Source: Patagioenas fasciata (taxonomy: Eukaryota; Chordata; Aves; Columbiformes; Columbidae). From it: a stretch of 64,000 nt of DNA. This document shows, one piece after another, positions 14,355 to 28,913 of the stretch (position 1 is the first letter of the stretch; each line of letters starts with the position of its first letter). The stretch spans positions 63,074,001 through 63,138,000 of the forward strand of contig NC_092520.1 of assembly GCF_037038585.1 (NCBI RefSeq), written 5' to 3'. The notes under the pieces were generated by a model. That model was not told the origin of the DNA. It was given only the letters and a program-made list of their open reading frames with translations, and made no database searches. The position numbers were made by a program, and so were the translations under genes.

Positions 14355-14435
14355 TTTGGTGTGTGTGTGGGGTTTGGTTTTGTGGGGGGTTTTTTTTGGT
14401 TGTTGTTTTTTTTTTTTTTGTTTGGTTGATTGGTT
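14355..14435. repeat. G/T-rich low-complexity tract
   Basis: A short (GT)n run followed by GGGGTTTGG, a T8 and T14 run and GTTTGGTTGATTGG units. There is no single period. Confidence 0.85.
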
Positions 14436-15904
14436 TTAAATAGCATTTTTATTCCATATACTCTTTGAGGAGGAACTCTGAACTGTTGGACTGACATATC
14501 AATGTTAGCTTTCAGCTTTTGCTGAAACTGTCCCTGATCATGATTTTATATACTACTAACAACAAATATGTATTGTGGTTCCATAGGTGTTCCTCACATT
14601 TATTTGGCTTCTGTGGATTTTGGCATAGCTAAAACTCTATATGTACAATACCCAGTCCTCATAGATAAAATACTAATAGAAAGAAAAACACCTACTTGAA
14701 AGCAAAAAGAACTGCACCCTGGAATACAGGCCATTATAAACCACCCTCTTGACATATGCTTCCCCTAGCAAATAGTATTGTTGTACATATGTAAAACCAT
14801 GGAAAAGGAAAATAAATACTGGAGATGAGGTAATTTTTCAGTCTTTAAGGAGGTTATTAAGGAATTGGTACAGTGTGGAAAGGTGCCAATACTGAGTGGG
14901 TGCTTTGTTAGATAGTACTGCTCTCATGTAAAGAAGGTGCTTTCCAAAGAGCTGTTGCAAACAGCAAAAAGGAGATTTGGCTAAAGATTTTGCTTAAAAC
15001 ATCACAGTGATTACTTCAAGTAAAAACAGTGGATTTAGACTGTAAAAAAATCTAGGAAAGCAAAACACCTTGCTTTTGTTCTCAAAGTTTTGTTTTGATC
15101 TGATAATAACATATGGCTCTCTGTACTTAGGACAAGCAGCACAAGTCTGGTATCAAGAACTACCATATTTAACTATAAATTTGTAAAAATAATTAACCTT
15201 ATATGTGGTTATATTTTTATAGCAGTATCAAGACAGAAAATATAAATACAGATTGCTTTCAAAAAATTTTGCTTTGACCCTGTGTTCTTCGTTGTGGCCT
15301 TATTTAAACTGTAGAGGCTTATTTCATTAGTTTTTTTAACTGCAAAATGGGAATAATAAAAGCATGTCCTGAGTGGTGGTAAGAAGCTAGATTAATCAAA
15401 GTGCTTTGAGGTTAAAATATAACACTATGATACGAATACACAGATGAGGTTTTTCAACGGTAGGAGTTACTGCAACTAATCGTTGTGTCCTCTAGATATT
15501 TCTCTGTCTTCACCAAAACAAAATAATACTTAAGTTTCTACAAGGCTGCCAAGTTATAGATCTATGAATAACGTCTAAAGGAGGATGAATTACAAAGGAG
15601 CCCTTTTATAGATGGTGGCACTGAAGCTCGGGAAAGCTAAATGCTTTGGCCAGGGGAGGGAGTGCTTCCAGCTACAGCAGCTTTCAGTGCAGTACCTGAT
15701 CCTTTGCCTTACAAGAATGTTCGACTTACGTTGGATCTGGCCTTTGTTTTCACAAGCTCTTAGAGTTTATCATCCTGCATGCACTTCCGTTTCCAGGTTA
15801 TGTGGATTTTTTTCCCCACATATAGCTAGACAGATGCTGACACTTTATGTCAGTATGCCTGGTTTTGGGATTAAGGAATGAAGGTCCCATATGATAGAAC
15901 AGCC

Positions 15905-15985
15905 TAAAGAAAAAAACCAAAACCAACAAAAACAACAAACAACCACACGCAAACCTAACAGAAACAAAAACCTCCAAACCCACAA
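15905..15985. repeat. A/C-rich low-complexity tract
   Basis: A degenerate AAAACC/AACAAAC repeat resembling that at 9641-9704. Confidence 0.85.
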
Positions 15986-18900
15986 ATTATGTTATAAAAA
16001 TGATCATTACCAGAATGCCTGCTGTTAAAGATTACAGTTTCATAGGTTGAAAACAGGCAAACTGTTTCTTATCGTGGTATGTATAAGCATTGACAGTCAC
16101 TCACAGGTTGTTTATAACTACCATAAAAAGCAGTAAATATTAAAAGCATGTGGATTATAGTGAAGATGAACAAGAATTACATATTCCTGAACTTGAGAAG
16201 ATTCATATTCAAGATTTGCATGTGGTTTTTCTCTCTTGCTGGGATATAGGAACTGCCATACCAAGTAAAGGCAGTGTCCTATCTTCTTTCCTTATTGACA
16301 CTGTCTTTATTTGCCTTCTGGTGCTCCCTGTGAGATGAACAAGTGCTGTTATTCCTTTTGGAAAGGGGGAAGCAGAATGCAGAGGAGGAAAGAGGCTTTA
16401 ACAATGCCGTGCAGGAATTCCGCTTGTGGAACTGAATCCTGGGATCTTAAGTTCCGTGACTAGATTCCTTGTTATGAGGTCAACATTTTTTTTTTTTTTT
16501 TTATTTCCTTGCTAGTGATCTACATCAAAAGTTCCAAAATAGGCAAGCACAAGTGCTCTCTATTTGACACTGATTCTGTAACCAGTCTGTAGTTGGCATA
16601 TGACTTGGGGAGTCACATCTATCTCTATTTTTTAAATTGTGAATCATTACCCAGATAGATATGAAAATATGTGGGTTTTTATATTCTCCTTTTCAATTGA
16701 CTTCCTTAGTATATTTTAGCAATGGGTTTTATAGGTTAATGATTTATAATATAAATTAAATTTTAATTAAAAATGTATTTTTTAACTGCTGTCATATGTT
16801 GTGAAACTGGGGACATGGGAATTGTGGGTTTAACTTTTTTACATCTCATTACATTCATTAACATTTCATTACATTATTATTCATTCTTTTGTACTTCTCT
16901 GTCATTATCATAGTTAGCTTCTACACAGAAATTAAAGATAATTTTGGCAATATTTCTGTCCAGAAGATCAGATATGTATAATATAAACCTGTTAAGAGGT
17001 TCAAACTTCTGACCAGGTGATAGATTTGGTTTCTCTGACAAACGTAGCTGCTACTGTGATCTGTTTGCACATACTGTAAGTGAGGAAATTGAAAGTCATG
17101 GGTTAAACTGTAATTTACAACCTTTGGTGATAAAAGGGAAGCAGTAATACATAACATCTCAGGTTCTTCACACTTTCTGGTTTGTATGAAGAAGGATTTT
17201 AGCATTTAATGTGTTTTATAAACTGAAATTCTTAATGGAATGCAATTAATAGTGTGCTTACAGTATTATTTATACAAAAAATATATTCTTGATTTTTTAA
17301 TAACTCAGAAGACTTCACCCACTAAATCTAGTAGCCCACATTTTTGTATATTTGAAAAGAATAGTTGCATTACTTTTGTCCTCAGTTCTATTTCTGGTCT
17401 TTTAAGTGAAGTGAGGGGCTTTATTTCTCTTTCGGTCAGATCAAGGAGGTAGACTTCATGTTTTTTCAGGGCATTTAGCAGAACTAACTTTCTCCAAAGA
17501 AAGAAACGGAAAAACACAAAGAAGAATTTATAGGCAGAGTGATGTGGAAGAAGAGATTAGTTTTATTTTAGTTAAGTTTGCTTTTATGTTGTCGTTTGGC
17601 TAAAGGCTGAGAAAGCAAATGGTCTGTAAATGAGGACTTCTTGAATATTCAAGAGTCTTAACAAGTATAAATTTAGAAAGTAAATACGTTATTTTAAAAT
17701 GATGTTTTGTGAAAAAGAATTTGCTTCCTTACATAACTGTAACATACTCTACTTCTTCTCTGTGCCATTGTGATACAAATAAATTACATTTGCCCACTTT
17801 ACTTTTCAGACAGGTTGAATGTGGAGCATTTTATAACTTGTACTGAACAAAGGTGGGTTTTTTTAATACTCCAGAATTTCATCAAATACATAATTCATTC
17901 AAATCCTTCCATTCTTGCTGTGGCAAGCTTGCATTGGTTAACACTTGAGGCTTTATTTGGTTGCCCATACACACGTCTCATGCCATTTGAGATGCCCAGA
18001 AGTATTCTTCTTCCCTGTTGGCAGCTGCTGCTGCAGAAAGGTGTCAGTTGGCACAGGTCCTCTGCTGTGCCTGCACAGAGCTGGCAGGTATCGCGAGAGT
18101 CCGAAGGCTTCTGAGGCTGCATCGGATATCTATGTTCTGAAAGAATCCTCCGCAAATGTCATTTGCATGGATGTGCCCAGTCACATCAGGAGTTCCTCAC
18201 ATTTTGTCTGGTCCTGAATCCTATAAAGCAACTTGTCTTTGGAGGGGGTTGTCACAGAGTTGCTGGCTGACTCCTACATTATGCCCGAATCCGGTTCTGG
18301 GTCTGGGGGGACATTATGCTAGCTATTTGTGTTCAGTTTTGTTTTCCTATCTCAAATATTCAAGGGTGATTTTGCAAAAGGACAATCTTATTCAAACTTT
18401 TTTTTTTTTTTTTCCTGAAACTCTCAGTGAACTGTGATAAAATATAACATTTATTTAGATGCCAAGAATTTATTTTAGCAATGGTGGGAACTTTCCATCA
18501 TTTTCCTAGTGCAAATAGTCTGACTCATCATTTTCAGGGACTAGTTCAAAGATCAGGTTTCCTTCCTATTTTTGGTTAAATTAAGCCAGAACTGAGTGGT
18601 GTACCACTTGAAGTATGTTGCTCTTGTCTGGATTTTTTGCTGTCTTTAGTTTTTTCCACAAAGACCAAGTGTTCTGCTGTGAGCACTCCTAAAACAGAAT
18701 AGGAAATAAACATTATTCTTTCAAATGGAAGTTATTGGCAGAGACAGCCAAAACATTTTGTAAAAAATAATTTAACAAACTTTAGAGTATTAGCGCTCAA
18801 GTGCTAAAACTAAGTTTGCATAGTATGTGAGGCCTGTGAAGGCATGAAGATCAGAAAATTAATAGCAGCAGTAGCTGCTGACATGGGGAAAAAAAATAGT

Positions 18901-21900
18901 GGAAAACTAGTAAACTGCAAGTCCTTTATCCTCCTTTCCAGTCCTCAGTTCTCGGAGTTTTGTCTGGCAAGGAAAGCAGGGAATCTGTCTGACTTTTAAA
19001 TAATTACTGACGTATTACTCTATTGCAGGCTAGTAGCAAAGAGCAGCTGTGCCCTGTAGCCAGAGCCAACTTCTCCCTTTCCCATCCCCCTTTTCTGACT
19101 GCCTTCCCTGGAGAAAGCTATCTCACTATTAAATAAGCTAGGGCTGGGTTGCAAGACAAACCAAGATTTCATTAGAAAAATATTTACTCATGCATAAAGA
19201 AGCCCTTTTCAAAAACTTCACTACTTAGGAAACTACGAGATTTTGAGGCTAATAAATAAAAGCAGATTTGTTACACTTAGAGTTGTAAAGCTGCCATCTT
19301 TCATGAGCCTGGGAAGAGTGACCTTATTCATCGTAAGGCTTTGCCAATTCTGCTTCCACGCAACTATTCTCTTCCTGATGTATATGAGTCACCTGGGCCA
19401 TGCTTAACCGAGAGGTTTAGTGCCCAAAAAGTAATGCAGTTAATTATAGTTGTTGGCTTTTTGACAAAGTACCCTTCTTTTTCCCACATTCATTACCAGT
19501 TTTAACTGAAAATTAGCGTTTCTTGGGAGGTGAAATACCAGCACTGTGGTAAAAAGTTCTGTAAGAAATCAATACCAAAACATTTCCATTTTCCATTTAT
19601 ATTGAGCCAGAACCACAGCAATAAAAAGGTCGTTCAATGTCCTCATCTTCAAACTGTGTTCTGATTGTAAAAAAAGAAAAAGAAGAAAAAAAGTAGGAGT
19701 TCTTGGCAAAGTCATGGAACTTCCAAAATTCATGATATCTCCGCTTAGCTTTACATTTAAGATGAATGTTAATTTGGCTTCCTGACTCCTTGCATTTTCA
19801 GTAAGTAACTGTTATTTGAAAAAGTGCATGAATTTGCGGAGGAGTCTTGCTCAAGTTCCTGTTTTAATAATACACACAGTGACTCCTTGAATTCCTCTTG
19901 GCATTTCATTAGGGACACCATCTTCCTCCACTGCTGTGCAGGGGTAAGCAGGTGCCCTGTTGTAGCCATTCAGTGATGAGGGAAGCAACATGTTTCACAT
20001 CATTTGTGTTGTGCTCTGACATGTTTTGAGATATAAGGAATGCGACAAATACCATGAAAACATCAGCAGTCTCGCACCTCGAGGAAGGCTACTGTGGGGC
20101 GCTGCGCATTGGGACTCTGGGAACTCATGGCTGCTGGTATGGAATCTATGTCATTGAGCATAACAAACCTTTCACACCAGACCTAAGAACCGTATTACCT
20201 ATAATTACTCTGCATACTATTTTGTTTTGCACTGGGGTGGAAGCTTGGAAGTGGTACATTTGTGCAATATTTATTCAAATGTTAAATGAAACTGCAGCCA
20301 AATCAGTAGCTTGATTGCATCTACATGGATGTGGAGTTAATGAATCATGTAGTAATTTTACAGTTCAAAAATCTGGAAATCTTTCCATGGAAAAATATTT
20401 AATAAAGGGGAAAATGCCATGTCTTCTTACGAAGAGAACAAACAGAAATCTTCAGAAAGGTGAAGAGTGGGAAATGTCTGTCTGAGCCTGGCAAGTGCTC
20501 TTGAAACCTGCACACTGTTCAGTGAGATGAGATGCTTGTATTTGAGGAGGTTAGTCCTTACTCATTTGAGAAAGAGCATGCTTGTCCCCAAGCCATGATT
20601 TAGTAAAGCAATTGTAGCACCATATTTTTGTCAAAGAGGATAGCCACTGGTGTTCCAGTTGTTTGTGAAAGGGAGTGAAAAGCAGCCTGTGTTATCAGAA
20701 TAGGTTTCAATTTTAGCTAGCCTCATATGAAAGGAGCCATCTTGTGGTTGTCTCTTTTGCAAATAAAATGTTGCTGTAATATGGCTTTGAAAAGCTAAGG
20801 TTAAAGATATGTCTATACTTCTGTGATAATTTTTCTCCTACTTGTTTAGAGGTGTTACCAAAACTTGACCTTATACATGTTTTCACTCAGAGAAATTTTT
20901 TATCCTATCAGATTACTGATTCTACCAAATCTTCAGAGTTAAAATACCACATCTCTCTATTGATACAGGATTAAACTGGGTATGTACAGTCTGTGTCCCC
21001 TACTACTTAGTCTACCCTAATATTTTCTAGTCCTCTGAGCTCTTGCTCAGAACTCTAATCTGCACTCTAAATTTTGCTTTAAACTGTGACAGCATGTCTT
21101 CTGAAATGTGACTCTTAGTGGAACTGCTTTCTAAATGAATGCTAAATTTTTTTTTTTTTAGTATAATCTTCATTAAAATATGATCCCTTGGAACTCTGTG
21201 CATTCCAGACACAAAACTGAAGCATCCTCATCCTTTGCTTCTGGACTTCAAACTTGAACTGAAGAGATAACTTTCAGATGATACATCAGTCTGATTTCTT
21301 CACTTCTTTGCTAATACACAAGAACACTTAGCAGTTTTAGGGTTTGATTAACCCACACAATCCTGAGTAGATGTCAGCAAATTTGTCTTACATAGATTAG
21401 CTCACTGATGCTTTTATCAATTTAATTAAGTATATTGAAAAACAAAGAAACCAGCCTTAGTTAACCGAAAAGTTATGTATAAACACAAGCCTCAGTCCTA
21501 ATTTTTAGTGCTATCTCCTTAATAATAATGAATAAGGTTATGTATGATTCAACTTGGATAGTCATCTAACTACTAGAGCTGTTAAAATAGTACTTAAATA
21601 TAACATCAAGGCCAAGGATCACCATAATTTACTGAAAATGTAGAAAAATGTTGCACATTTGATTTGATTGCTGTCTAGATTATTGATTGAAGGCAAAAGT
21701 GTATAAAATCTATAGTTTTTGGTAAATTCAGTCACATATTGCGACTAACAGATAAGCAAAATCCTACTTCAGAATGTACCATTTGAGGTTTATTGTATTC
21801 CTTGGAGCTGAAGAAAAGACTGTTCTAGGAAAATGCAAATCTGGAATTGCTGTTTGAGGTGAAAGTATTTGTACTGGAATGGGAGGTAGGCTTTAAGAAA

Positions 21901-23281
21901 AGGAGAGACAGGATTAGTAGTAGTTTTTACTACAACTGTTTTGGGAACACAATGTAAAAAATTATTTTGGGGAACTATTTGAGCCACTGGACTAGAATTG
22001 GACCTGCTGGAATTTTCAATCAGAAAATACCAATTAATTTGAGAAAATTCCAACTTTTTGACTGCTTGGAAGAGAGTACATTTTTAAAGTATTACATTAT
22101 CTCTAATGTTTAAACTCTAATAACACTGTTGAAAAGTATCAGTGTATCATCACTTAGCGGAACTGAACTGAGTTTATTAGAATTACCAGGATTCAACTTC
22201 CAGAAATTTCTTGTTGTTAGGTAAATTTGTAGTCATAGATCCATTTTTTTTTTTTTTTTACCTAGCTCAGCACTTCCATATTAATAAACAAGAACTAGGG
22301 TAACATTGTCCCTAGGTATAAATCACTACTGTCTACTGTTTATGGAAGCTGATAGCAGGACAACCTTAAAGGTACCTTTGTATTTTTAATAGATTTTTTT
22401 TGTTTCTATTAACTAGGATTACACTGACTTTGCAATCAGAAATTGTTTTATTCAAATAGTAAGGAAAGAATTTTTAAACTGAATTGTGAAATAGTTAAAT
22501 GGCAGAATATCAAAGAGAATGTTGTAATGCTATCATCTGGAAGTTCAGCTAAACAATAAACTTTTTGTCTCCCTGCTTCTTCTTCCACTTTAACATATTG
22601 AATGAATGTCTAATTTGCTTGATTGAAACCTTTTGCTTCAATAGTAAACTACTGGTTTGCTACAAATACAGAGATTTTTCATGCATCTGTGCAGGAATAT
22701 GAGTTCTATTCATATCCTGAAAAGCTGAGATGTCATACGCATGGTTCTGAATAGACAGTGTAAAATTGTGGTATAACCAGTGATATTTCCTGTGAATTCA
22801 CCTCCAGATGAGTGCTGTCTCTCTTTGTCTTTCACATTGGTAGTATAACAAGTGAATACTTGTTCCCTTTTTATAGAACTTTAAATTTAATTTTGAGAAG
22901 CATAGCATATTTTTTACCATGTCCAGTAGATGCTCGATATCATTTAAACCAGCTAAACACTGCTAAAAGCCTATTGAACACCCTCGGTTCTTGCAGACAC
23001 CAGCTTGTCCCTCACCAGTGCCATCTCTTCTGCACTTATCTAAGTCCAGTTCTGATCTAATTGGAATGAGGTGACTTTTCACCGACTTCTCCAAAATAAG
23101 CAGAACAGCTTTAACAAAAAAATACTAACTTTGCTAATTACATGGGTAATTTTACTAGATAAATCTGTGCAAATGCTTGGACTGAAGAAATGGTTACAGC
23201 CCAAATTCGGCTCTGTAGTCTGTTACTGTGAAGACCTTGCCTTATGTACAACTACAATACAGTTTTCTTTGTCTGCTAGAC

Positions 23282-23722
23282 ATAGAATCATAGAATAGTT
23301 TGGGTTGGAAGGGACCTTCAAAGGTCACCTAGTCCAAGCCCCTGCAATGAGCAGGGACATCTGCAACTAGATCAGGTTGCTCAGAGCCCCGTCCAGCCTG
23401 GCCTGGAATGTCTCCAGGGACGGGGCATCTCCCACCTCTCTGGGCAACCTGGGCCAGTGTTTCACCAGCCTCATTGTAAAAAATTTCTTCCTCATGTCTA
23501 GCATGAATCTCCCCTCTTTTAGTTTAAAACCATTACCCCTTGTCCTGTCTCAACAGGCCCTGCTAAAAAGTTTGTCGCTATCTTTCTTTAAGGCCCCTTT
23601 TAAATACTGAAAGGCCACAATGAGGTCTCCCCAGAGCCTTCTCCAGGCTGAACAACCCCAACTCTCTCAGCCTGTCCTCACAGGAGAGCTGTTCCAGCCC
23701 TCTGATCATCTTGGTGGCTCTA
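23282..23722 (-). mobile_element. CR1 LINE 3' fragment (minus orientation)
   Basis: Starts at the CR1 terminal repeat in reverse (ATAGAATCATAGAAT), followed by 'gggttggaagggaccttc', 'cctagtccaagcccctgc' and 'tctccagggacggggcatc', and continues to 'ctgatcatcttggtggctc'. The good match to CR1 landmarks along its length suggests one of the younger copies in the window. It is 5' truncated, as usual for CR1. Confidence 0.95.
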
Positions 23723-26700
23723 TTAGAATACATATTAGAATATTTTCTGAAATTACACAGTTTTGAGCAGAAAGTACCAAGAGTAAATGCTGGCCTGAAA
23801 GCAAAAGCTCTAGGCAGTGCAAACCAGCATGTTAACCTGGAAACATCTCCATGTAGTATTTTTTATTCAAGTAGATGTAGTAGCAACATTCTTGTGTGAA
23901 AATCTAGTATCCTAATATGCAAATGTTCTTTTTATTGAGCAGACTTTCTCTAACAGATACACAGACATTTTAGGGAGAAAAGAAGATCTGTTCTGAAAAA
24001 GTTTGTGAAATTAGACTTAGCAAGTTTTATGAAGCATCTTACAAGGAAGCTTAAACCACAGCCATTATTTATATCAACATAAAGTAATTGAGTAACCCCA
24101 AAGGAATGGCAACATGTTATTTTAAGAAATCAGACAGGACATGAGAGACTGTCTGATAGCACATGTTGGCATGAAAGTTAATGCTGAAATCTTTAGCCAT
24201 GTGAAGTTTTAAAATGACAGATAGTACTATGTCTAAAATGTGTTATCTTTTATGAAACATAATTTTCTCCCTACATGGGGACTAATTGCTTATCACAGTA
24301 ATGAAATGGATGACCCAACTTGCAAATCAGCCTTGACTTTCAAGCATTTGGGAAGCTGAGGAATATTCAAGTAGTTGGGATACCAGCCCGCATAATGGTA
24401 GAGCAGGTTTGGTTCATCTTCTGTTACAGATTTCTTACGTTATCCTGGGTAAGGCATACTGGTCCAGATCCACAAAGGCTTCTTGCTCCTAGCAGCTCCT
24501 AGCAGCTGAAACCCACTTCAAATAGTAGTTATTTTCTTAAAAACTTTTGTGGGTCTGCGCCTAAGTCCATATTTATTGTGTGTGGACAAGAGCCATTTGC
24601 CTCAAAGAATCCTAAAATTTGACACTAGAAGCAAAGTGTTATTCAAAGAATTCCAGGCAGTTGTGATACATACAGTTATACAAAACAATAGTTCTTTGCT
24701 TTCCAAAAATGTAACACTCACTTTGTGAAATTTTGGCAATATGAAGTAACATTTATTAACAGGTTTTCTTAGCTTCATGCAAATTATGATTTATATTCAA
24801 GTTTATAAATCATAACCTAAACAATTATTAATACTTGTTCACATGTTTGTCAGAATCAAGCAGAAATATTTTTCGCTTTAAAAAATCATATTTATGTTTT
24901 TTTTTTTTTTTAAATGTGTGACCTTGAACTTGTGGATTCCTGCTTTCTCACCAGGTAACAGCTATTTTCCAAAGGAAAAATGGCACTGTCACATTTTCTT
25001 CTCTTATAAAAGTATTTCTGCTGCCTTTTGAAGGGAAGGAAGGATGTAGGTGACTAGTTACTAGCACTCAGCTCATTGGAGCTCAGATTAAGGCCCATCA
25101 ATTTCAGACATAGGTATGACGTAAAGATATGTGATGCTCTTTCCCCCCAGCATCACTACTGGCTAGGTCAGGCAGTCCAAATTCTGCATACCGTCTGTTT
25201 TGAATTCCAATCTAAACAGATTTACACTGTGGCACTCTTCTGGTCTACATCCAGCTTGATCTTGTCCAGCTGCTGCTACCATGCATCAAGTGGGTCCATT
25301 TCCACTCTTGGGGGAGGGCGAGGAGAAAATCCGCTGTTTTAAACTGCTCACTCTGACTTAGGCTTGCCCTCCACTCCAAACTACACTGTATAGCAGCCAA
25401 GGTACCTGTTTGGGTTTAAAAACATTCAAGGTTAGATGTTATAGTGCTCCCCCAAATAAGTTTGTAGAACTGATGTGTAAGGTTTTTGATGGTACCAGAC
25501 TGAGGAATCAAGTTCATCCCTTGCACAGCAACAGAAATGGCAAAGTCAGCAGCAGGAAAAGAGTGTTGAGAATCACTGCCCTGCCAGTCTCTCTCAGCCG
25601 TGACCAAAAGCTAAAATATTTATGGTTCATTGTCAATGTCTGTTCAACCTTCAGTTTTCATTAAAAATGCTAGGAGAAAAAAGGATGCCTGGCACTGTTG
25701 ATGTTTTAAAATATTCTAGACTTAAATGTGTTGAGGTGTGTGACCTCAGAAGTTAAAGTTATGCATGTACCATCTGTATTTGGAACCTTGTCTGGGAATG
25801 TGCATGCTTTCCAAAATGTATAGAGTTTGGGATGAAAAGAGAGCATATATAAACTTTTCAGTTTGGGGAAAAATATTAGCTAAAACAGGAGTATGAATTC
25901 AGAAATTCACTGAGGAATTGTAACGATAATCAGGGATCAAGCCTATAGTGAATTTTGGAGCAGAGCTTCTGAAGGGAGATGTAGCTAGCCAACAGTTTGG
26001 GAAGGGGCACAGTGCTAGAGTCTCAAATGAAAGGAATGTCTCCTGGGAATGAGAATCAGGAAGGAAATGGTGATTGTTTGAGCCTAACTTTATGCTTCTC
26101 ACCTCTTGCCACCTCTTGGACTGTTCTGGCCAAATTCTAAAGAGCTCTGCCAAGGCAGGTCTTGTGTAATAAGTTCCATTATTCAAGTTTAATTCAGCAG
26201 TCTAGATTTGGGACATACTTAACTATTACCTAGAAGTGTTAGCTCAGTTTTATTCAGGATTTCCATGGTTTTACTGCCAGGCAGTTTAAATGAGAGTAAC
26301 TCAGTTTTCCCCCGTGTCTTATATTATGGGAAAGAACCCATGACTGTTAAGAGTTTGTATAACACTTTATGATTTTTTTCATGCAATACTGATATAATTC
26401 TTGCACAATATATGTGTTATAATATTACCTGGACTTTAGAGTTACTGTTATACAGATGATGTACTGCTGGAAATGTAAATGGGAAACCCCGTCGCTCCAA
26501 ACTATGTATTTATAAGAGCCGTATGTCAAGAATAGGAGCACTGAGCCTGCTGACTCACAAGTGGTGATGCCTACCTAGTGATGGCTGTGCCAATTCCTGC
26601 TCCCAGCTGTCCTTTCCACCCCATGACATGCAGTTTTCCACCCTCAGTGCAGAGATGGTTCAGCTGCATATGTAGCAGTTGCTGAATGTCTATAATTTGC

Positions 26701-28882
26701 AGCCAGGCATATTAAGGTAACCCCAAATCATTTTTGGCTTACCTTAAAACATTGATCTGCCAACTGTAGTATTTCAGCAGCTGTTCTCCAATTGAGATAT
26801 GGTTGCAACAGAACAAAAAATCTCTGGGAAAGGGAGACAGGACTTTTATCAATGGCCCAAAAGGGTCAAGATGTTGGATGGGAAAAAAATCATATTGTAT
26901 TCTGTGCTGAGAAGCTCAGGAGCATTTCTAGGCTCTTCGGTGTGAGTACATGCTCTAGCTTAACCTAGCTACAGGTTCAGATGAAACACACATCCAGGAC
27001 AAGTCACCTCTGATGGTGAGTCAGAACTCTTAGAGTGGGAGTCAGCTCCAGATTCAGAGCTAAATTTAGATGTCTACAGTGTAGATTTCTACATGTGAAG
27101 TATATGCCTAATGTGCAAAAGTTTCAGTGAACAGAGTGAATGGTGCTTTGAGACCAATTTTGTATCTTGTTGGATTATACCCTCTCCTTTCATTGACTGT
27201 GCCAGGCATAACAGTCAGTGAATCACACTCATCTCTATTTCTGCAAGTACTAATGACTGCTTGATGATCTCTGCCTCTTTTCTTTGTTGTTAATTCTCTT
27301 TCCCATTTGTTGGTAATACTTCTCGAGTCTGTTTGGGATGTAACTGTCAGAGACTTCATGTTTTCTTGCAGGAATCTCATTAATATTAGTGGACTGAATA
27401 GTTTTTGCTCTATGTTATGGACTCAACTTCTAGATGTGCTGGTTTAGCTCAAGACACTTAGACTATAAGCAGAAGACAGGCAACCAGCATAATTTGGTGT
27501 CCTTCCTCCCATACACAAACTGTTAATCATCTCACTGAATCAATAAGAGTATATAAAGGTTTGCTCTTTTTTCCTATCTTTCACTCATGTGAAAAGGCAT
27601 TATCTTATTCATCATTCAGTTGTGTCTTTCCCTCCAGTCTTCTCTTGAAGAACACAGCTGTTGTCTCAGCCTAAGTTACAGTGAGTCTCTGTGGTTCACT
27701 TTATCCCTTGTTGACTTCATCTGCTGTGAGATTGCCTGTAAAGCCATAGCACCTACAATTTTCTTCCAATATTCCCATCATTTTAAAACTAAAAGGATTC
27801 TCCATAGGTCTGTGAAATGTACACTTATGCTGGCCATCATTATGTTTCCCTTCCAATACTTTCCAGGATTTTTCATTAGTTTGTCTTTTAAGCATTATTC
27901 TTAACAAATGTGGCTGAGATTAAACAGAAACATTGTTCAGAGAGAAAAGGGCTTCTGGTGAAACAGATGTCACTTGCAGGACAATATATCCCCTTCCCTT
28001 GGCAACTGACACAGATTCTGGGTAACTAACTTATCAGTGGGCATCCTGCCCTCCCAACAGATGGTCAGAAGCACAGAGAGCCAAAAGCCCATCTATGGAC
28101 GTGGAATATGTTGGAGAGTGTATGTCTAGACACTAATGTTGAACGAGCTTTTCAAGGCTGAACTTCTGTGCCTGCAGTCAATCTAAAGCAAAGCACAGCT
28201 TTTTAATAAAGGAGCATTCTGCATCAACATATGGCTGCTTTGGTGTTTAGAGCGGCTGATAGTTATGGGAGGGTTGGGGAGAGGGAGATACTGAAGTAAT
28301 CAGCATATTAAAAGAGTCACCTCATTTTTTATTTCTTTCTATTGGGAATATTTAATAAGATACCAAAACCACAGTTCTGGGTCAGCTGAATTTCACAAAA
28401 TTAGTTCAGCAAGTTGGAGAAATCTGCAGTACAGTTGCTTAGATAAACATATGTAGCCTTAGAACAGAATTTCACGTGTGTTTTAGTAGAAAACTGGACT
28501 TGTTTTCCTATGGCTTTGTCATATTTGCCAACAACTGTAAGAATGAGAGACATTTTTATTGTCACAAAACCGTCTCACAAAATACAGAAGTTACCACATG
28601 GATGAATGAGAACAGTTTGTGTGGCTTTTTGTAGTCATGCTTAGGAACCTGACTAGTTCTTAGTAGGTTTGTATGGGAAACACGCTGATTGATGCTTGTG
28701 TAGCTGGGCAAGGAAATGTTTATTGCAACAGGGATATATATGTAATTAGGTCAAGACTTTTACCCTACATTTTCCTACAGCTAGAAATGCTCCCTAATGT
28801 ACGGTCTGTAATTTACACATGATCTGCCTTTGTTCATATCAGTTGAATTCTTACCCATCTAAACTTAAAAATCAAGCAGAAA

Positions 28883-28913
28883 CACTACCAAATGCAACAA
28901 TAATTTGGTAGTG
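28883..28913. repeat. Perfect 11-bp inverted repeat with 9-bp loop
   Basis: The left arm CACTACCAAAT (28883-28893) is the exact reverse complement of the right arm ATTTGGTAGTG (28903-28913). The loop is GCAACAATA. It is too short for a typical miRNA precursor and no flanking pairing was seen. A small hairpin or a dyad binding site is possible. Confidence 0.8.

Larger units (their letters stand above)
13384..23281. other. Intergenic DNA, no gene recognised
   Basis: Mostly AT-rich unique sequence with no splice-framed exon or recognisable peptide. It contains G/T-rich low-complexity DNA (14355-14435), A/C-rich low-complexity DNA (15905-15985), poly-T tracts near 16487 and 18400, and an AT-rich patch at 16735-16790 with homeodomain-type TTAATT cores. 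Old unrecognised repeats may be present. Confidence 0.6.

Noticed and set aside
20054-20314. 86-codon plus-strand frame in intergenic DNA
   Set aside because: No recognisable motif, and a length expected by chance in 64 kb.
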